A DNA stretch of 64,000 nt from assembly GCA_024734555.1 (NCBI GenBank), contig JANPWX010000254.1, forward strand, positions 603,801-667,800, read 5' to 3'. How positions within the stretch are numbered: the first letter of the stretch is position 1; each line of letters starts with the position of its first letter. The DNA is from Trochalopteron elliotii (Eukaryota; Chordata; Aves; Passeriformes; Leiothrichidae). Shown here one piece after another: positions 49,385-61,460 of this stretch. The position numbers were made by a program, and so were the translations under genes. Under the pieces are notes generated by a model, which saw nothing but the letters and a program-made list of their open reading frames with translations, ran no database searches and was not told the origin of the DNA.

Positions 49385-49905
49385 GGGATTCTGCCCCTCT
49401 GCCCCGCTCTGCTGAGACCCCACCTGCAGGGCTGCATCCAGCTCTGGGCTCCCAGCACAGAAAGGACAGGGACCTGCTGGAGCCAGGCCAGAGGAGGCAC
49501 CAGGGTGATCAGAGGGATGGAGTAACTCTGCTGTGAGGGAAGTCTGAGAGATGTGGGGCTGTTCAGCCTGGAGAAGGCAAGGCTTTGGGGTGACCTAATT
49601 GGGGCCTTCCAGTACCTAAATGGAACATACAAGAAAGCTGGAGAGACACTATTTACAAGGCCCTGACAGGATATGGGGGAATGGCTTCAAACTTACAGAG
49701 AGGATATGTTTAGATTAGAGGTTAGGAAAAGTTCTTTCCTTTGAGGTGATAAGACCCTGGCACAGATCACCCAGAGAAGCTGTGGCTGCCCCATCCCTGG
49801 AAATGTTCAAGGCCAGGTTGGATGGGGCTCTGAGCAACCTGCTTTGGTGGAAGGTGTCCCTGCCTATGGCACAGGGGTTGGAAGGAGATGATCTTTCTAT
49901 GATGA
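49385..49905 (+). mobile_element. CR1 LINE fragment, plus strand
   Basis: From TTCTGCCCCTCTGCCCCGCT through AGGGCTGCATCCAGCTCTGG, GTTCAGCCTGGAGAAGGCAA, AATTGGGGCCTTCCAGTACC and AAGGCCAGGTTGGATGGGGC to GGAGATGATCTTTCTATGAT. About 25 bases of the usual 3' terminus (the segment before the tail unit) are deleted. It is one of the better preserved CR1 3' ends in the window. Confidence 0.93.
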
Positions 49906-50171
49906 GACACCTGTGATTGTGTTGTTCAAAGCAGCTGCATGAGTTCAGTTGTGTGCAGATGACACTCGATCCGATGAACATTTGCATCACCACAGGATTT
50001 GTTTACCGTGTATGTTAGAAAAAGAGTAGACTATACCCTCAGTGAGTTTGGTTTTGTGTAATTTATTTTACATGAAGTGAGGGAAAGATTAAAACAGTCT
50101 AAACCCTATACAAAATACTAAAAGGACATTAGCTGTCAAAGCTAGTGTATCCAAAAAGTAAACACTTGATG

Positions 50172-50671
50172 ATGAATTGTAGAAGGGAATACAGGTGACC
50201 TTGCCCCTGATAACAGCTGTGTTAATTACCCAATTCAGCCTCGCCCCTGATGAGAAACAGCTACAGTCAATAAAGACAAGTGTCATAAAAGAGAGTGGGT
50301 TAGCTGGCCAGGGGGAATTATGAAGAAGAAGGATTCTGAGGAGAGAGAATCTCTGCTGTGAGTTCAGTCTGGGTCTGCAGTTAGAGCCTGCTGTTGGAAC
50401 CTGCAGTCATAGTTTAGCAGAAAAAGCCTGCATTTGGAGTCTGCAAACTAATACATGCAGTCATAGTTTAGCAGGAAATAACGAGCACTCAGAGTGTGCA
50501 AGGGAAACCTACAGCCGGAGCTTTCTGCATCCAATCAGTGAATAGTTGGAGTCAGGACAGCTGAGCTGTAAAGAGGAATAAACCAGGACCCTTTTCATGA
50601 TGTGATACACAAGAAGTCTGTGTCTTGGCTTGTTTCTACCCTCTAATGAGAGGGCTGCTGCAACAATGAAT
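50172..50671 (+). repeat. target-site duplications flanking the LTR (ATGAAT)
   Basis: ATGAAT at 50172-50177 recurs at 50666-50671, immediately outside the TG and CA ends. Confidence 0.88.
50178..50665 (+). mobile_element. solo ERV LTR, 488 bases, complete
   Basis: Starts TGTAGAAGGGAATACAGG and ends GGGCTGCTGCAACA with a perfect 6-base duplication outside. AATAAA at 50577-50582 gives plus orientation, and a CATAAAAG stretch near 50284 may be the TATA element. It has an internal direct repeat of 19 bases (TGCAGTCATAGTTTAGCAG at 50402 and 50456). No internal retroviral sequence is present. The 6-base duplication suggests a class II source. Confidence 0.93.
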
Positions 50672-52283
50672 GGGATTTTTTTGGCAGAATAGTTTATGAC
50701 AAAGAGTGTTTCAGGAAAGCCTTCTACACAAAGTCAAATAAGTGCAGACTTAAACACTTCACACTGAATGCAGAGTAAACCTGTTAAGCACAGCCTTTTT
50801 TGCTTTTTCAGCTATGGTGTAGATAAGCACGTGCCAGTTTTCTGGTTTTGGATACTGTAAGCAAAACCTCAAGCTTTTACTTTAATGTAAGTTGAGTGAT
50901 TTCATGATAAAAGAAAACTCTGAATAGTGTCTGGTTCTCTGTATACCAGTTCTCTGGGAAACTGAGTCAATTTTAATGACTGCCTCACACTTCAGCACCT
51001 TGTCTGAACTATTCTAAGAGTGTCCCCAGGAGATGATTTATGAGCCAATTTGGAAGCCAGTACTCCGTAAGCCAGAAGTATGGAAGTGCCTTTCGCTGAC
51101 CAGAGCTTATCATGCAATACCTTGTAGGAAGGTAATGGAGTACTTCTGTGTTCTGCACCATTTCAGAAAGTTTGAAATGTTTTCCTCTCCCTACAGTAAA
51201 AGCAACATTTCTGTAAAAAACATTATAAGCAGGCCTAGCATATTTTCTGAAATAAGACAATTGATTTTCAAAGAGTATAATTTTTAAAGCATTTTTATAT
51301 AAAATATATATGCACATGAACATGTTAAAACTGATATCCTTTTTTAAAATTATCAAGTTTGACAAATACGTAAAATGACATTCTCGTTGTACCATCCTGA
51401 TTTTCAATTATGGTACGAATGCAGTTTTATATTTTTGTCCATGTAGTTACATTTAACTTCTGACACCATACTGTGGTTTATTCTGAGTGCAAGTCTGAAG
51501 CCTAAACACTGAATACTGGTAATACTTGGGGCTTTCTTTTTCATGTACATGTTCTGCTTGTTTTAAAGTGCATGCCTGGAGGAGAATAAAAGGCAGATCG
51601 ACTACTTCAGTTGAATATGTAACATTTTAGAAGCCTTTTATTCTGCTTTGTTGCAAAAACTTGTAGAAAAATGGAGAGAACAGAGATCTAGGAAAGACTG
51701 AATTATTAAAACTATTTTAGCATTGTGTATGTTTCTTGAACTATAGTGGTTGCAAGTTTGAAACAGGTCAGCTATGTGCTTTTTAAACTAGTGCAAAAGT
51801 GTTTAGAAAAAACCCAAAAATCAGTAGGTAATGGATAGAATAAAAATAAAAGAAGAGAAGACAAGGGATTTTGAGTACCTAAGAAATTATAATAAACATC
51901 TGCATGTGTCAGCCTAGATATTCTTAAGCCTTATGTTATACCTGTTCAGTGGATAGGAAAAAATGAGCTTCATTTCTTACATTATATGGAATTAATTTCT
52001 AGTGTTATATGGAGAGTGGAAAAAAAATCAAAAATAGATTTTGTTTCTTATTAAATAGAAAAGTAGCATTATTGATTTCATTATTCTTCTAACTGAAATC
52101 TTAAGAAGTCAGAAAGACATTTTGGCTTTTCCAAATATCAAGGTGTAACCAGCCTATTTATTTAACCTAGCTTCTCTTATTCTCTATAAAATAATCCCTT
52201 CCTCCTCTTTCAGTGTTTCTTCTGAAACCAATACTCATGTAGTTCAAGACTAAAGTGAAGTCATTCTTTCTATCTCTCAACAG
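50672..52283. other. implied intron DNA before the terminal exon
   Basis: A 132-codon minus frame (51009-51407) is AT-driven, with no domain recognised. No repeat landmark. Confidence 0.45.
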
Positions 52284-52367
52284 AAACTCAATTCAGCACG
52301 TTTACAATCACACCAAACTGAAAACCTGCCATTATATGAAGACACTTTCAACGAATTACAATGGTAG
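52284..52367 (+). CDS. candidate terminal exon of the unidentified gene, with stop codon
   Basis: An excellent acceptor (ATTCTTTCTATCTCTCAACAG) is followed by 27 codons and a TAG stop at 52365-52367. The peptide ends TENLPLYEDTFNELQW. It starts in phase 0, as the microexon at 48296 requires. The first in-range AATAAA is at 52985-52990, followed by T/G-rich sequence, giving a plausible 3' UTR of about 0.6 kb. An alternative donor overlaps the stop (CAATG|GTAGAT) and would be phase-compatible with the exon-like segment at 55266, so a longer isoform cannot be excluded. Confidence 0.55.
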   Translation, partial: KLNSARLQSHQTENLPLYEDTFNELQW

Positions 52368-52526
52368 ATTAAATAGGCAAGATGGGCTAGTAATTATATT
52401 TTGTAACAGGAAGATTTATGAATGAATGAAATGTGTTTTAGTTTATGCGCAGAGTCCATAAACCATATTTTCAATCATATAAAATGCACCCCATGCTGCA
52501 CCCCATTTCCCCTCCCCAATTTCCCA

Positions 52527-52537
52527 CCCCCCCCCCC
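52527..52537 (+). repeat. C homopolymer of 11 bases
   Basis: Run of C following CCCCTCCCC-rich sequence, in the implied 3' UTR of the candidate gene. Confidence 0.9.
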
Positions 52538-52984
52538 TTGATTTTCCTTATTACGTGATGGCTTCAATTGTTTCCAATGTCTACATGTGAGGATATTCTG
52601 GATTTATGCATGTTGTGAGGTGAAGACAATGTCACATCTTGGTTAGGAGGGCTGAACAATTTAGGAAATATTGCTGCTCATCTACTATTAATGCCAGCTG
52701 AATCCTCATTCAAATCCTCATTCACTGAAAAGGAAATGCATGTGTTTGGATATTGGATATGGCTGTGGTTATGAAAGTTATTTGGGAGGAAAAATGATAG
52801 CTAGTGGGTTTTGTCCAAACCAAGTTTAAGATAAGGGACCAAAGAATTTCATCATAAATAGTCATAATCCTTCTTACACCACACATACCTCTGATACAGA
52901 TTTTGATACTTTCAACAAGGATGAAGCTTTCTTTTGACTGGTGATTCATCAGTGTTCTATAGAAAGTACCAGAGACGTAACAGT

Positions 52985-52990
52985 AATAAA
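52985..52990 (+). promoter_or_regulatory. candidate polyadenylation signal AATAAA
   Basis: First canonical AATAAA downstream of the stop codon at 52365-52367, followed by T- and G-rich sequence around 52998-53030. Its assignment depends on the exon model being right. Confidence 0.3.
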
Positions 52991-55839
52991 CTGGCAAATC
53001 TTTTTCTCTGTGCTGCTTCCATCTTCCTTAGTTGTCATGAAAACTTGTGATGAACACAGGGTCTCAAGTAACTACTCTGATATGAAGTCCTTAAACAGTG
53101 AAATTTCCGGATGTTCAAAGCAGATTGATATTAAGAAAAATACGTGAAAGCTTTGTGTCTCGTAGGTAACAAGGAGAACCTGTTCAATCTGTATCACAAG
53201 CCCCAAACTCCACTTCGCACTAACAACTGTCAGAGCTCCTGTACTAACCTCACCTTAAAAGGGTGATGAATGACAAGGCATGAGTACCTGACAGAAACCA
53301 CACTGCTGTCTCTCTTAAGAAAAATACTACATAATCCCAAGAAAGAGATCATAGGGAAGACCAAAAATACAGATTACACAGGTTCCTCTTAGACTGCAGT
53401 CTAGGCATTGTAAATGCCTGTCTGTTACGAGGAAATATGAGACTTGCTGATGGGAATGATCTCTGCCTGAAGCATATGCATACATCCACACCTGCATATG
53501 TGTGTTTGTGTTTCCACGTGTCTATTTGGATTTAATGAAGTCATTCTGTTGGATTTTGCCTAATGCAGGAAGCAATCCAACTCACCCTGGTGCTTCTGTG
53601 GGTGACTTTTAGCACGTTGGACACTTCTTGTTACTATTCCCTGCATGCTTTACTATAAATGAAGCTGGAATTCTGGTGTTTTGTTCACATGTCAACCAGG
53701 ACGATAAGAAGGACAGAGGTTTCTTTTGAGTTACTTGGAACTAATATTACTGCATTATTTCTTCGTGGAGAGAGACAAGTTTTTCTTAAAATCATCAAAG
53801 CTGGATTTGTAAACTGGATTAAGGAATAAACTATCCTTTATTATTATCATCACATTTTTATATTGCTTTCTGTTAATCCATAGTACATTGCTAAATCACT
53901 ATTATATAGTGATTACATGGATGTATGGACACATAAAATGTTTAGATTTCATGTTTATAATGTAACACATTATTAAAGCACCTGTGTAGTATGCAAGCTC
54001 CGTGAGTTATAAGCATCAGAATCTTAGTAGAAAATCAAAGTATTTGATAACAATTTTAAAAAAAGTGGGTAAAGAAGAGATGAAACAGGGGTTTTTCCAA
54101 CCCAGAATAATGACCTATTTCTGCTTTAAAAATCCTTAAGTATTTTCACATATATTACTGTAGAACACACCAAACTATGTGCTAACAGGAGGATACGTCA
54201 CCCATAAAGTCTCTTGTTAAAGTCGTATTTGGAGAGGAAGTCAAAGACTTATCCATAGTAAGATTAATCCACTGTAAGATTAGTAGACTTCACTAACTTT
54301 GTGATATCTATTTTAAGAAACATTAAATCCATTAAATAAAACAAAAATCTTTGTCCTTTCTATATTAAGCATTCGTAACAAGATCTGATTTTTTTCCGTT
54401 CAGTGATAAATAGAGCCAGGAAGACATTCAGAATTTATGACTAAGCATAAGACAATTCAAGTCACACAGGAATGCAGGTTTTATACATCTGGTGTTCGTA
54501 TTCTCTTTGTTATCAGTGGGTTTACAGTGCTTTATTCTGATTAATTTATTCAGTTACTTTAGCCTGTATTCACTTGTGTCTCAACTGCTTTAGGTGCCCA
54601 ACTCTATCCAGACTCTCTCATTCAAAAAATCTGTTTGGGTAACTGAGTTTAGGTTGGTTTCATAGTGTTATACAGTATCTGACATGGGAATGTCCTTGTT
54701 TTGAACAATGTGTGTGTTCTTGTATCTCATAAAAATGGGAAATTGAGTGCGTGGTACTGTTTCTGCACAACAAAAGGTACATGATACACTGCAGTGAGTT
54801 GTGGTTCTGAGTTCAAATCAGAGCAGATTTTTTCTAAAGCTAAGAACAAATAAGATTCTGGGCTAAAAACATAGGTGATATAGTGATTTTTTATTAGCAC
54901 TTTATATCTTTAACATTGAAGTCAACAGAAATATATTTTTAATTTCAGAGTAAATAGAATCTCCTTTCTGAGAAATAATCAGAAAAATTATTTTCAGGGT
55001 TAAGTCAAAGTTCTTCTATAGTCTGTAGACTTCTCCCATCAATAACATAATTTCACTTCTACATCATGATCTGTTCTATAGTGTATGGAGTACAATGCTA
55101 ACTTTCCAGATGCATAGGCTGAGATACTGCATAATGGTATTTTTTGATCTATAATGCATTCATTGTGACAAATCTGTTTTTACAATAATTATTTATGAAT
55201 CTTAGAGCTTTTTAAAGGAAGAATATTATTTTTCCCAAGACCCTCTGCAAAGGATCCTGATTTAGTGAAAGCAAAGATGTCAAAGAAAATGCAATGGTTT
55301 TGTACATTAAGACATCCAGGTAAGGAATACAAGCTAAAAAATCACATTGGGAGACTAGATTACTATCCATTATGCTATAGTTGTTATGAAAAGGAACTAC
55401 TAGACAGTTGGCTATTTTTAATGGTGTACTAAATTTGAATCACACTTCTACATTTTGCTCCTAAGAAGACTGTAAGCAGAAAGCTGATGTCTTCTTAATA
55501 CATGAGACTTGTTACATGGCATTAAAAATACACCGTGGACCTGTCTTTTCACAGCAGCACCCTTAAAATGGGGTTTGGTCAGAGGTAAAGTGTGTAGAGG
55601 TCACAGAAGGCAATTAGCAGAACCTGCTTCTGATCCTGAGGCAGTTTGTTCTGCAGGGGTCTCTACAAAGTGAGTTCTGGTTCAGTGTTTTCACAAATAT
55701 TCACTGCCTGCAGAGCTGAGAATCAGAGATTATTTCATGCTTCTGTGTTACCACTACCTACTAACTAGGCAAGTTAGTGGTGTGAGGTTTGATCTTGTGA
55801 GAGTGGGTCTCAAATGAGAGGGAAAAATAAAAGTTGAGA
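52991..55839. other. AT-rich DNA downstream of the candidate gene
   Basis: Only the weak exon-like segment at 55266 stands out. No transposon recognised. Confidence 0.45.
55266..55319 (+). other. exon-like segment downstream of the terminal exon
   Basis: A 54-base open segment (one base, 17 codons, two bases) lies between a weak acceptor (CCTGATTTAG) and the good donor CATCCAG|GTAAGG. The peptide reads ESKDVKENAMVLYIKTS. Phase would fit if the donor overlapping the stop at 52365 were used. The acceptor has a poor pyrimidine tract, and another reading frame of the same stretch is also open, so this is weakly supported. Confidence 0.2.
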
Positions 55840-56224
55840 GAACTGGAATTGTTTTGCCTGGAAAAGGGAAGGCTTTGGGGTGATCTAATTGAGGCCTTCC
55901 AGTACCTGATGGGGACCCACACAGAAGGTGGAGAGAATATTTACAAGGGCCTGGAGTGACAGGACAAGGGGGAATGGCTTCAAACCGAAAGAAAGTAGGT
56001 TTGGATTTGAGATTAGGAAAAAAAAAATTAAAGCGAGGGCGATAAGGCCCTGGCACAGGTTGCCCAGAAAAGTTGTGGATGCCCCACTCCTGGAAGTGTT
56101 CAAGGCCAGATGGGATGAAACTCTGAGTAACCTGAGAGTAGAAAATGTCCCTGCCCATGGCACTGGGATTGGAACTAGATGATCTTTGAGGACTGTCCAA
56201 CCCAGGCTATTCTAAAAAATGTGA
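55840..56224 (+). mobile_element. CR1 LINE fragment, plus strand
   Basis: Contains AGAGAACTGGAATTGTTTTG, CTAATTGAGGCCTTCCAGTA, GGGCCTGGAGTGACAGGACA, AGGTTGCCCAGAAAAGTTGT and GGAACTAGATGATCTTTGAG, ending AACCCAGGCTATTCT. The antisense 148-codon frame at 55754-56200 is a by-product. Confidence 0.92.
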
Positions 56225-56801
56225 TAAAAGCATGTGCATTTTTATATGGCTTACATGATTCAATTAAATATGGATCGGAGAAGAATATGCTTTGCCCACT
56301 AATAGGAACATTTGTATCACATTTGAAATCTGGATTAGAAGTAAAATCTGACCCACATTTGAAACACTCAGAGGTTTCACATTCAAACCCCAGAAAGTAG
56401 TTCTCTTTGCCTTGTCTCTAGAGTCCATCAGAATCATTGTGGTCTCTCTGGTGAACGGAGGCAGTATTAAATGCAGACACATGGTTTAAAGGTCAAGTGT
56501 CTGCAAAGGAAGGCAGAAATCTCCCTTGGAATGGAAAATGTGACCTCCTTCCCTCCAAATTATTATAATGGAAATTACGGGTTTTTCAAAGATATGGGAA
56601 AATATATAGGCAAGGGACAGGTTCCCAGTAATTGGGGAGTTAGTACTTGACAATGCTATCTGACTGTAATTACAACAGCATAAATAAGAAGAGTGGATTT
56701 CATAGCAGAGTGGAGTTCTCTCTCTTTTCTCTGTTCTTGCTCTTAAAAATGATGAGCTTCCATTCCTCAGATGCTTTGGGAAATATGCCTCACATTCACA
56801 G

Positions 56802-56892
56802 GATTGTAGAATCATTAAGATTGGAAAAGACCTGCAAAGTCATTGAATCCAATCTCTGACCAAACAACACCTTGTCAACTAAACCAAGTCAT
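56802..56892 (-). mobile_element. short CR1 fragment, minus strand
   Basis: GATTGTAGAATCATTAAGAT followed by TGGAAAAGACCTGCAAAGTC and CCTTGTCAACTAAACCAAGT is the reversed tail of the same kind of CR1 as the copy at 1151. Confidence 0.8.
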
Positions 56893-57465
56893 AAAGTGGA
56901 GGAGATATTTGCCAAATTCAGAGCTCACTTCTGATTCGTGCAGTGGCAAGGGCTGCTGAGAGCAAAGCCATTGCATGGTAGCAAAAGCCTTGAAAGCACA
57001 AATGCAGGACAATATCAGAGACCCCAAGAGTGCAAATGCAAAACAAAAATTACAAATTACTGGTAAATTAAAGAGAGCAAGCTCAAGATGTTCCAAAGGA
57101 TCCCTAGGAGAAAACAAAGAAAATAACAAATGCATAAAATAGTAAAAACACTTTGTTTGATGGATGAACAGAGAAAATGGTAAGATATAAAAAACCATTC
57201 TGTCCTCTTCATGCATGGGAAGAAAGGAAGAAGGGACAATTGTTCCTTCATTACCACTTGGTTAATGGTATTGCATGTTATTGGTGTTTATGCTTGACAG
57301 TGTTGATGCTGAATTTACAAAAATCAATCCAGCATTAGTATCAAGCTGTTCTTCCCCTTTGCTGGGAAAAGAGCATTGCTTTCTGATTTTTTCTTCACCT
57401 TGCGCTGCTTCTGCAGATTCAAGTATTACATGTAAAGGATTATCTTTATAAACATGTTTAAATAA

Positions 57466-57532
57466 AGAAGACAACAAATTAGATTAAATTAGTTTAATTA
57501 GATTAATTAGTTTAAATTAGAAGACAACAAAT
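57466..57532 (+). repeat. direct repeat enclosing an AT-rich minisatellite
   Basis: AGAAGACAACAAAT occurs at 57466-57479 and again at 57519-57532. Between them lie imperfect copies of TTAGATTAA / TTAGTTTAA. The spacing is 53 bases, consistent with slippage or a local duplication. Confidence 0.75.
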
Positions 57533-57799
57533 ACTACATATGTGTTCTGTGCTGTGACCTTCCCACACAGTGATGCCACATCACTGGGAATCAAACTTGG
57601 ATGTGATGCAGTCAAGCAACAGGTTCAGAAGCAGGGAAGAAGAATGGTCACTGGTTCAGCTCATCTTGCATGTCGTGTTTCAGGCAGAAAGGGCAGGGCT
57701 GGCTCTTTGTGCACTCCTTTTATTGGGACTGTTGAAACTTTTTTCTTGCTCTAAGAAGGGGTAAGTAAATTCACAGTGGTTGATTTTGTCAGAACAGCT

Positions 57800-57890
57800 G
57801 GAGATTGTCTAGCCCAATTCTGCTCTTCAAGCATGGTTATCTAGAGCAGGTTGCTAAGGATATATCTGGTTTTGAGTGTCCAAGGATAAC
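57800..57890 (-). mobile_element. degraded CR1 fragment, minus strand
   Basis: GATTGTCTAGCCCAATTCTG, then AGAGCAGGTTGCTAAGGATA and GGTTTTGAGTGTCCAAGGAT, resemble the reversed 3' UTR of an older CR1 subfamily. Only about 90 bases. Confidence 0.55.
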
Positions 57891-60800
57891 TCACTGTGCT
57901 AAAGCTTAGGACTTTTGTGTATTTAATTTATAGCTGGTGCATTATTGTAAGAGTTCAGGAGTAAGGACTTCATGTCTCCTAAATCTAAGCCCTAAATTAT
58001 AGGCTTGATTGAAATTGGCAAATGATAACTTAGCTTCTGTATTGAAGCTGAGGTCCTCAGAAAGGATAAATCAAAAAAGAAGCCTCACGATGAGTAGGCC
58101 TCCACTTCCTGTGTCTGTAATTCCACATGCCTCAGCAGCCTTGGGCCAAAGATAGAACATAATCCAGCCAAATAAGAAAAAAAATCTATTTCAAGTCTGT
58201 GATACTGTGCTCTCCTTTATTGTGCTTGCCATCTAATTTTGTTAATGGATTGTTCTTGCTGCTTATTGAAAGAAATGGTAGAGATTATATCCTTAGCTTA
58301 GTCTTCCTCAGATCTTCCTACTATGACAGGACTGCTGAAAGGCCAAAATGAGAGACTGCAGTGAAAGGAAAACATAGGAAGTAGCTTTTTCCTTCTTCAA
58401 ACTGTCTCATATAAAGGTCAGAGGTGATAATGTGTTCTTTGGCCACCTTATAAAATAAACCCATCACTTCACCATCCCCTAAAGGTCTCTTCATGCATCT
58501 GAATCTTGAACAGACATCAATTATTGGTTCCAGCTGGTTCCAGTGTATTAGTGCTGGCAAACTGCACCATTGTTATGGATAGATGGACAGATACCCAAGA
58601 AAACAAAAGGAAACACTGAAGGTAAGAAATGTTTTCAACCTGAACAGGTACCTGAATTTCTTTATGTATTTTGTATGTCATTTTAATGTTTTAACATGGT
58701 TTACCATTAAAGAGATACCCTTTTCTGTTTTTGGACTTGAGGACACCTCCTAAATCTGGAAAGTATTGTCATTTTCATATATGCAGAAGTATTTTTCTTC
58801 CTTTAAGTTATTTCTACTTGCTAATAACTGCAGAAATTGGTTGAATGTATTATTTCTCCCTATTCTTGTCTGTCACTGGTTTCGAAATTAGTTAGTAATC
58901 ACTTAATGAGTTCTAGTTAAACTATCACATGTTCTCATACACATGTGACTGGTAACAATTATTCTTAAATGCCTTACTTAGATATTTGATAGGTACAAGT
59001 AACTAGACGAAAAAGCTCAGAATAATTATATTCCTGCAACCTAATGGATGTAACGGACTTTGAATTTATTAATGATTAAAATGCTTAGCATCCAATTAAT
59101 TCCTAATGTTGCGAGGAGTGTGTGCTAATGACAGTCTAGGAGAGACTGTGTGGTTAAGCACATGCACAGCGTGTCTGTGGGCAGCCAGTCACCACAGCTG
59201 CAGCTCTTGGATGGCTCTTTCCTAGTGTTCTGTGGTCTGACCAGGAAGAAAGTGGTGTTTCCCTGCTTGTTTGATTTTGTTTTTTTTTTTTTAAAGTAAT
59301 AGTGACAAATACAATGTAGCTGCCTTATTTGAAATTAATCAAAACTTTCTGATTTGAGTATAGGAAGTTTCATATGGCACAATAAAATATCATGCAAATC
59401 AAAATGAAATCTTAAGTTAAATATTGTGTACATCACAAGTATCTTATATTCATATGTATTTCTTATATTCAGTTTTGGCTAAGGCCCTTAAGGTTAAGTA
59501 CTTGAATCCATTCAAAGCTCTAGAAATGTGCAAGCACTTCTAATTATATAAAGGAATAACATGAAATCTACAGATGCATAATTAAGTAATTAAATGTCTC
59601 CTGAAAATCTAGATTTAATTTTCAAATTTAAGCCTTAGTAGATTTCCTTCAGTTTCTAAGACTTACTCGGAACGGGAAAAGTGGTTTAGCTTTCATGGAA
59701 ACCAGTGCCTTAGGAACACATGAGTCTGTCTTCAGAAAATACTTTTGATTTGTGAAGTGTGAGAAGTTTTTAAAACTTGTCTCTGATTTCTACTTCTCAA
59801 ATTTAAATTAAAAAAAATCCATAATGTATTTCTGCCACATTTATGGCTGCCATTAATAAATCATCCAGAAACAGAGTTATAATGAGGCATTGCTTGCTAT
59901 ATATGTCCTGACTTGATACAAGTGATAGTAACATGGGTGAAATTCTAAGCCCTTAATGCTTGAAGAAAGCAAACGTTTGTTAAAAAAATCCCAAAAACAT
60001 AAAACACACCTTCACATCATTCATAGCAAACTAATCACTTACAGTAAATAAAATCATTTTTATACTATTATTTTGTTAGTTTAGTATAGACATGCATTTT
60101 TATCTGTGTGAGGAAAAAGAATAGAGACCACACTTCAATTCAAGAACTGGTTTTTGTTTTCCTCTTCTAGAACAATTCTGCCACTGCAATATTATCATTT
60201 TCTGTCAACTTCCTTTGAAAAAGATAATACAAATCAAATCTTTCTACTTTTTGAAAACCTTCTGGTTAACTAATCAGCTACAGAAGACTCACTATTATTT
60301 TGGTTTTCTGCCTAAACAGGTAGCAGTTCTCTTTTCGTGGCTCTTTCCAATCTTTGAGCAAGCACACTAAACTTCACAAAGAGTAGCTTACTGCTAGACA
60401 GTTATGGCCTGAGATAGTAGCTGAAAATTGTTCTCTTAGGCAAGCAAGTACTTAAATATGCCACATCGTACCTGATAAAGAAATAGAATTTTCTTTTTCT
60501 GAATATGTTTCTATCCTATGATTCTGTTAACCTGTTCAGTAAATTCCAAGAACTGTAACCTTGAACAAATCTACTGAGGGTATATACACATGTATATATA
60601 TATATATACTGGGAGTTCAGAGTCCCTTTGAAGACAAATGGAGGCTTGGTAACTTACAGCAGTTGCTGTAACAGGAGATGGGATCCTTTCATTTGTGTGA
60701 AAATATCCATGTTAAACTTACTCATACAAAAGGAATTTTCAGCATATGTACTTCAGCTATGAGTTTTCAAACTGGTATTATTTGCAAGTCTTCTGTATAC

Positions 60801-61460
60801 AGTCTATAGTGGTCAAAGAGATGGTTCTCTTAAAAGATTATTTCAAAGTGTAAAAAAAATTACAAGAAGAAAACCCCAAACCCTAAACAACTCTGACCTG
60901 AAGAAGCACAGTAATGTAGATTTTTCTGAAACTAAGAAAACCAAGAAAAGACAAAGAGCCAATATGCAGGGTTCTGGGCTTCATAGATGTTGAGAGGTTT
61001 TTCTTACTCCTATATGCACTGCTGAGCATCTGCTCTATACACACAGACTGAGGTTGGTGCAAGTTCTTTGATGCTTACACTGCAATGTCACTTGTGGTAT
61101 TGGTGATTGAGCAGTATTGATTATTATGGTGGTATGGAAAGCTCAGGAAAAACTTACTTTACATACCAGTTTACAGATCAAGTAAAACCAGTACCTGTCT
61201 GCTTCACAAAAGAGGCAGGAATTCTAAACAAACCTGTTATTTCAACTCTTCTTTTTGTTAAATGTTTTTATTCCTTCTAATTTAATAACTCAGATGTCTG
61301 AACTTCAGGTGCAACATATAATCCTTTAATATTTCACTAGTAATGCTTCTCTGGCACTGGAAGTAGACTAGAAGACAGAGAGTGATAACTAAATGAAACC
61401 CATGTGTTTAAAATAACTTTCTAATTTTGCCTTCAGAATCAAAAAAACAGTGTCCTGGGT
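57891..61460. other. AT-rich DNA, nothing firm
   Basis: Includes a TA dinucleotide run at 60592-60608 and an ATTA-rich patch around 59060-59110. No transposon or exon was supported. Confidence 0.5.

Noticed and set aside
51009..51407. 132-codon minus-strand frame
   Set aside because: AT-driven composition, no motif and no splice context.
55754..56200. 148-codon minus-strand frame, the second longest in the window
   Set aside because: Lies almost entirely over a plus-strand CR1 3' end, and the same kind of antisense frame occurs in other CR1 copies.
57571..57752. Open frame after a good acceptor (CTTCCCACACAG)
   Set aside because: No convincing donor or known product; linking it to the gene would need the weak exon at 55266.
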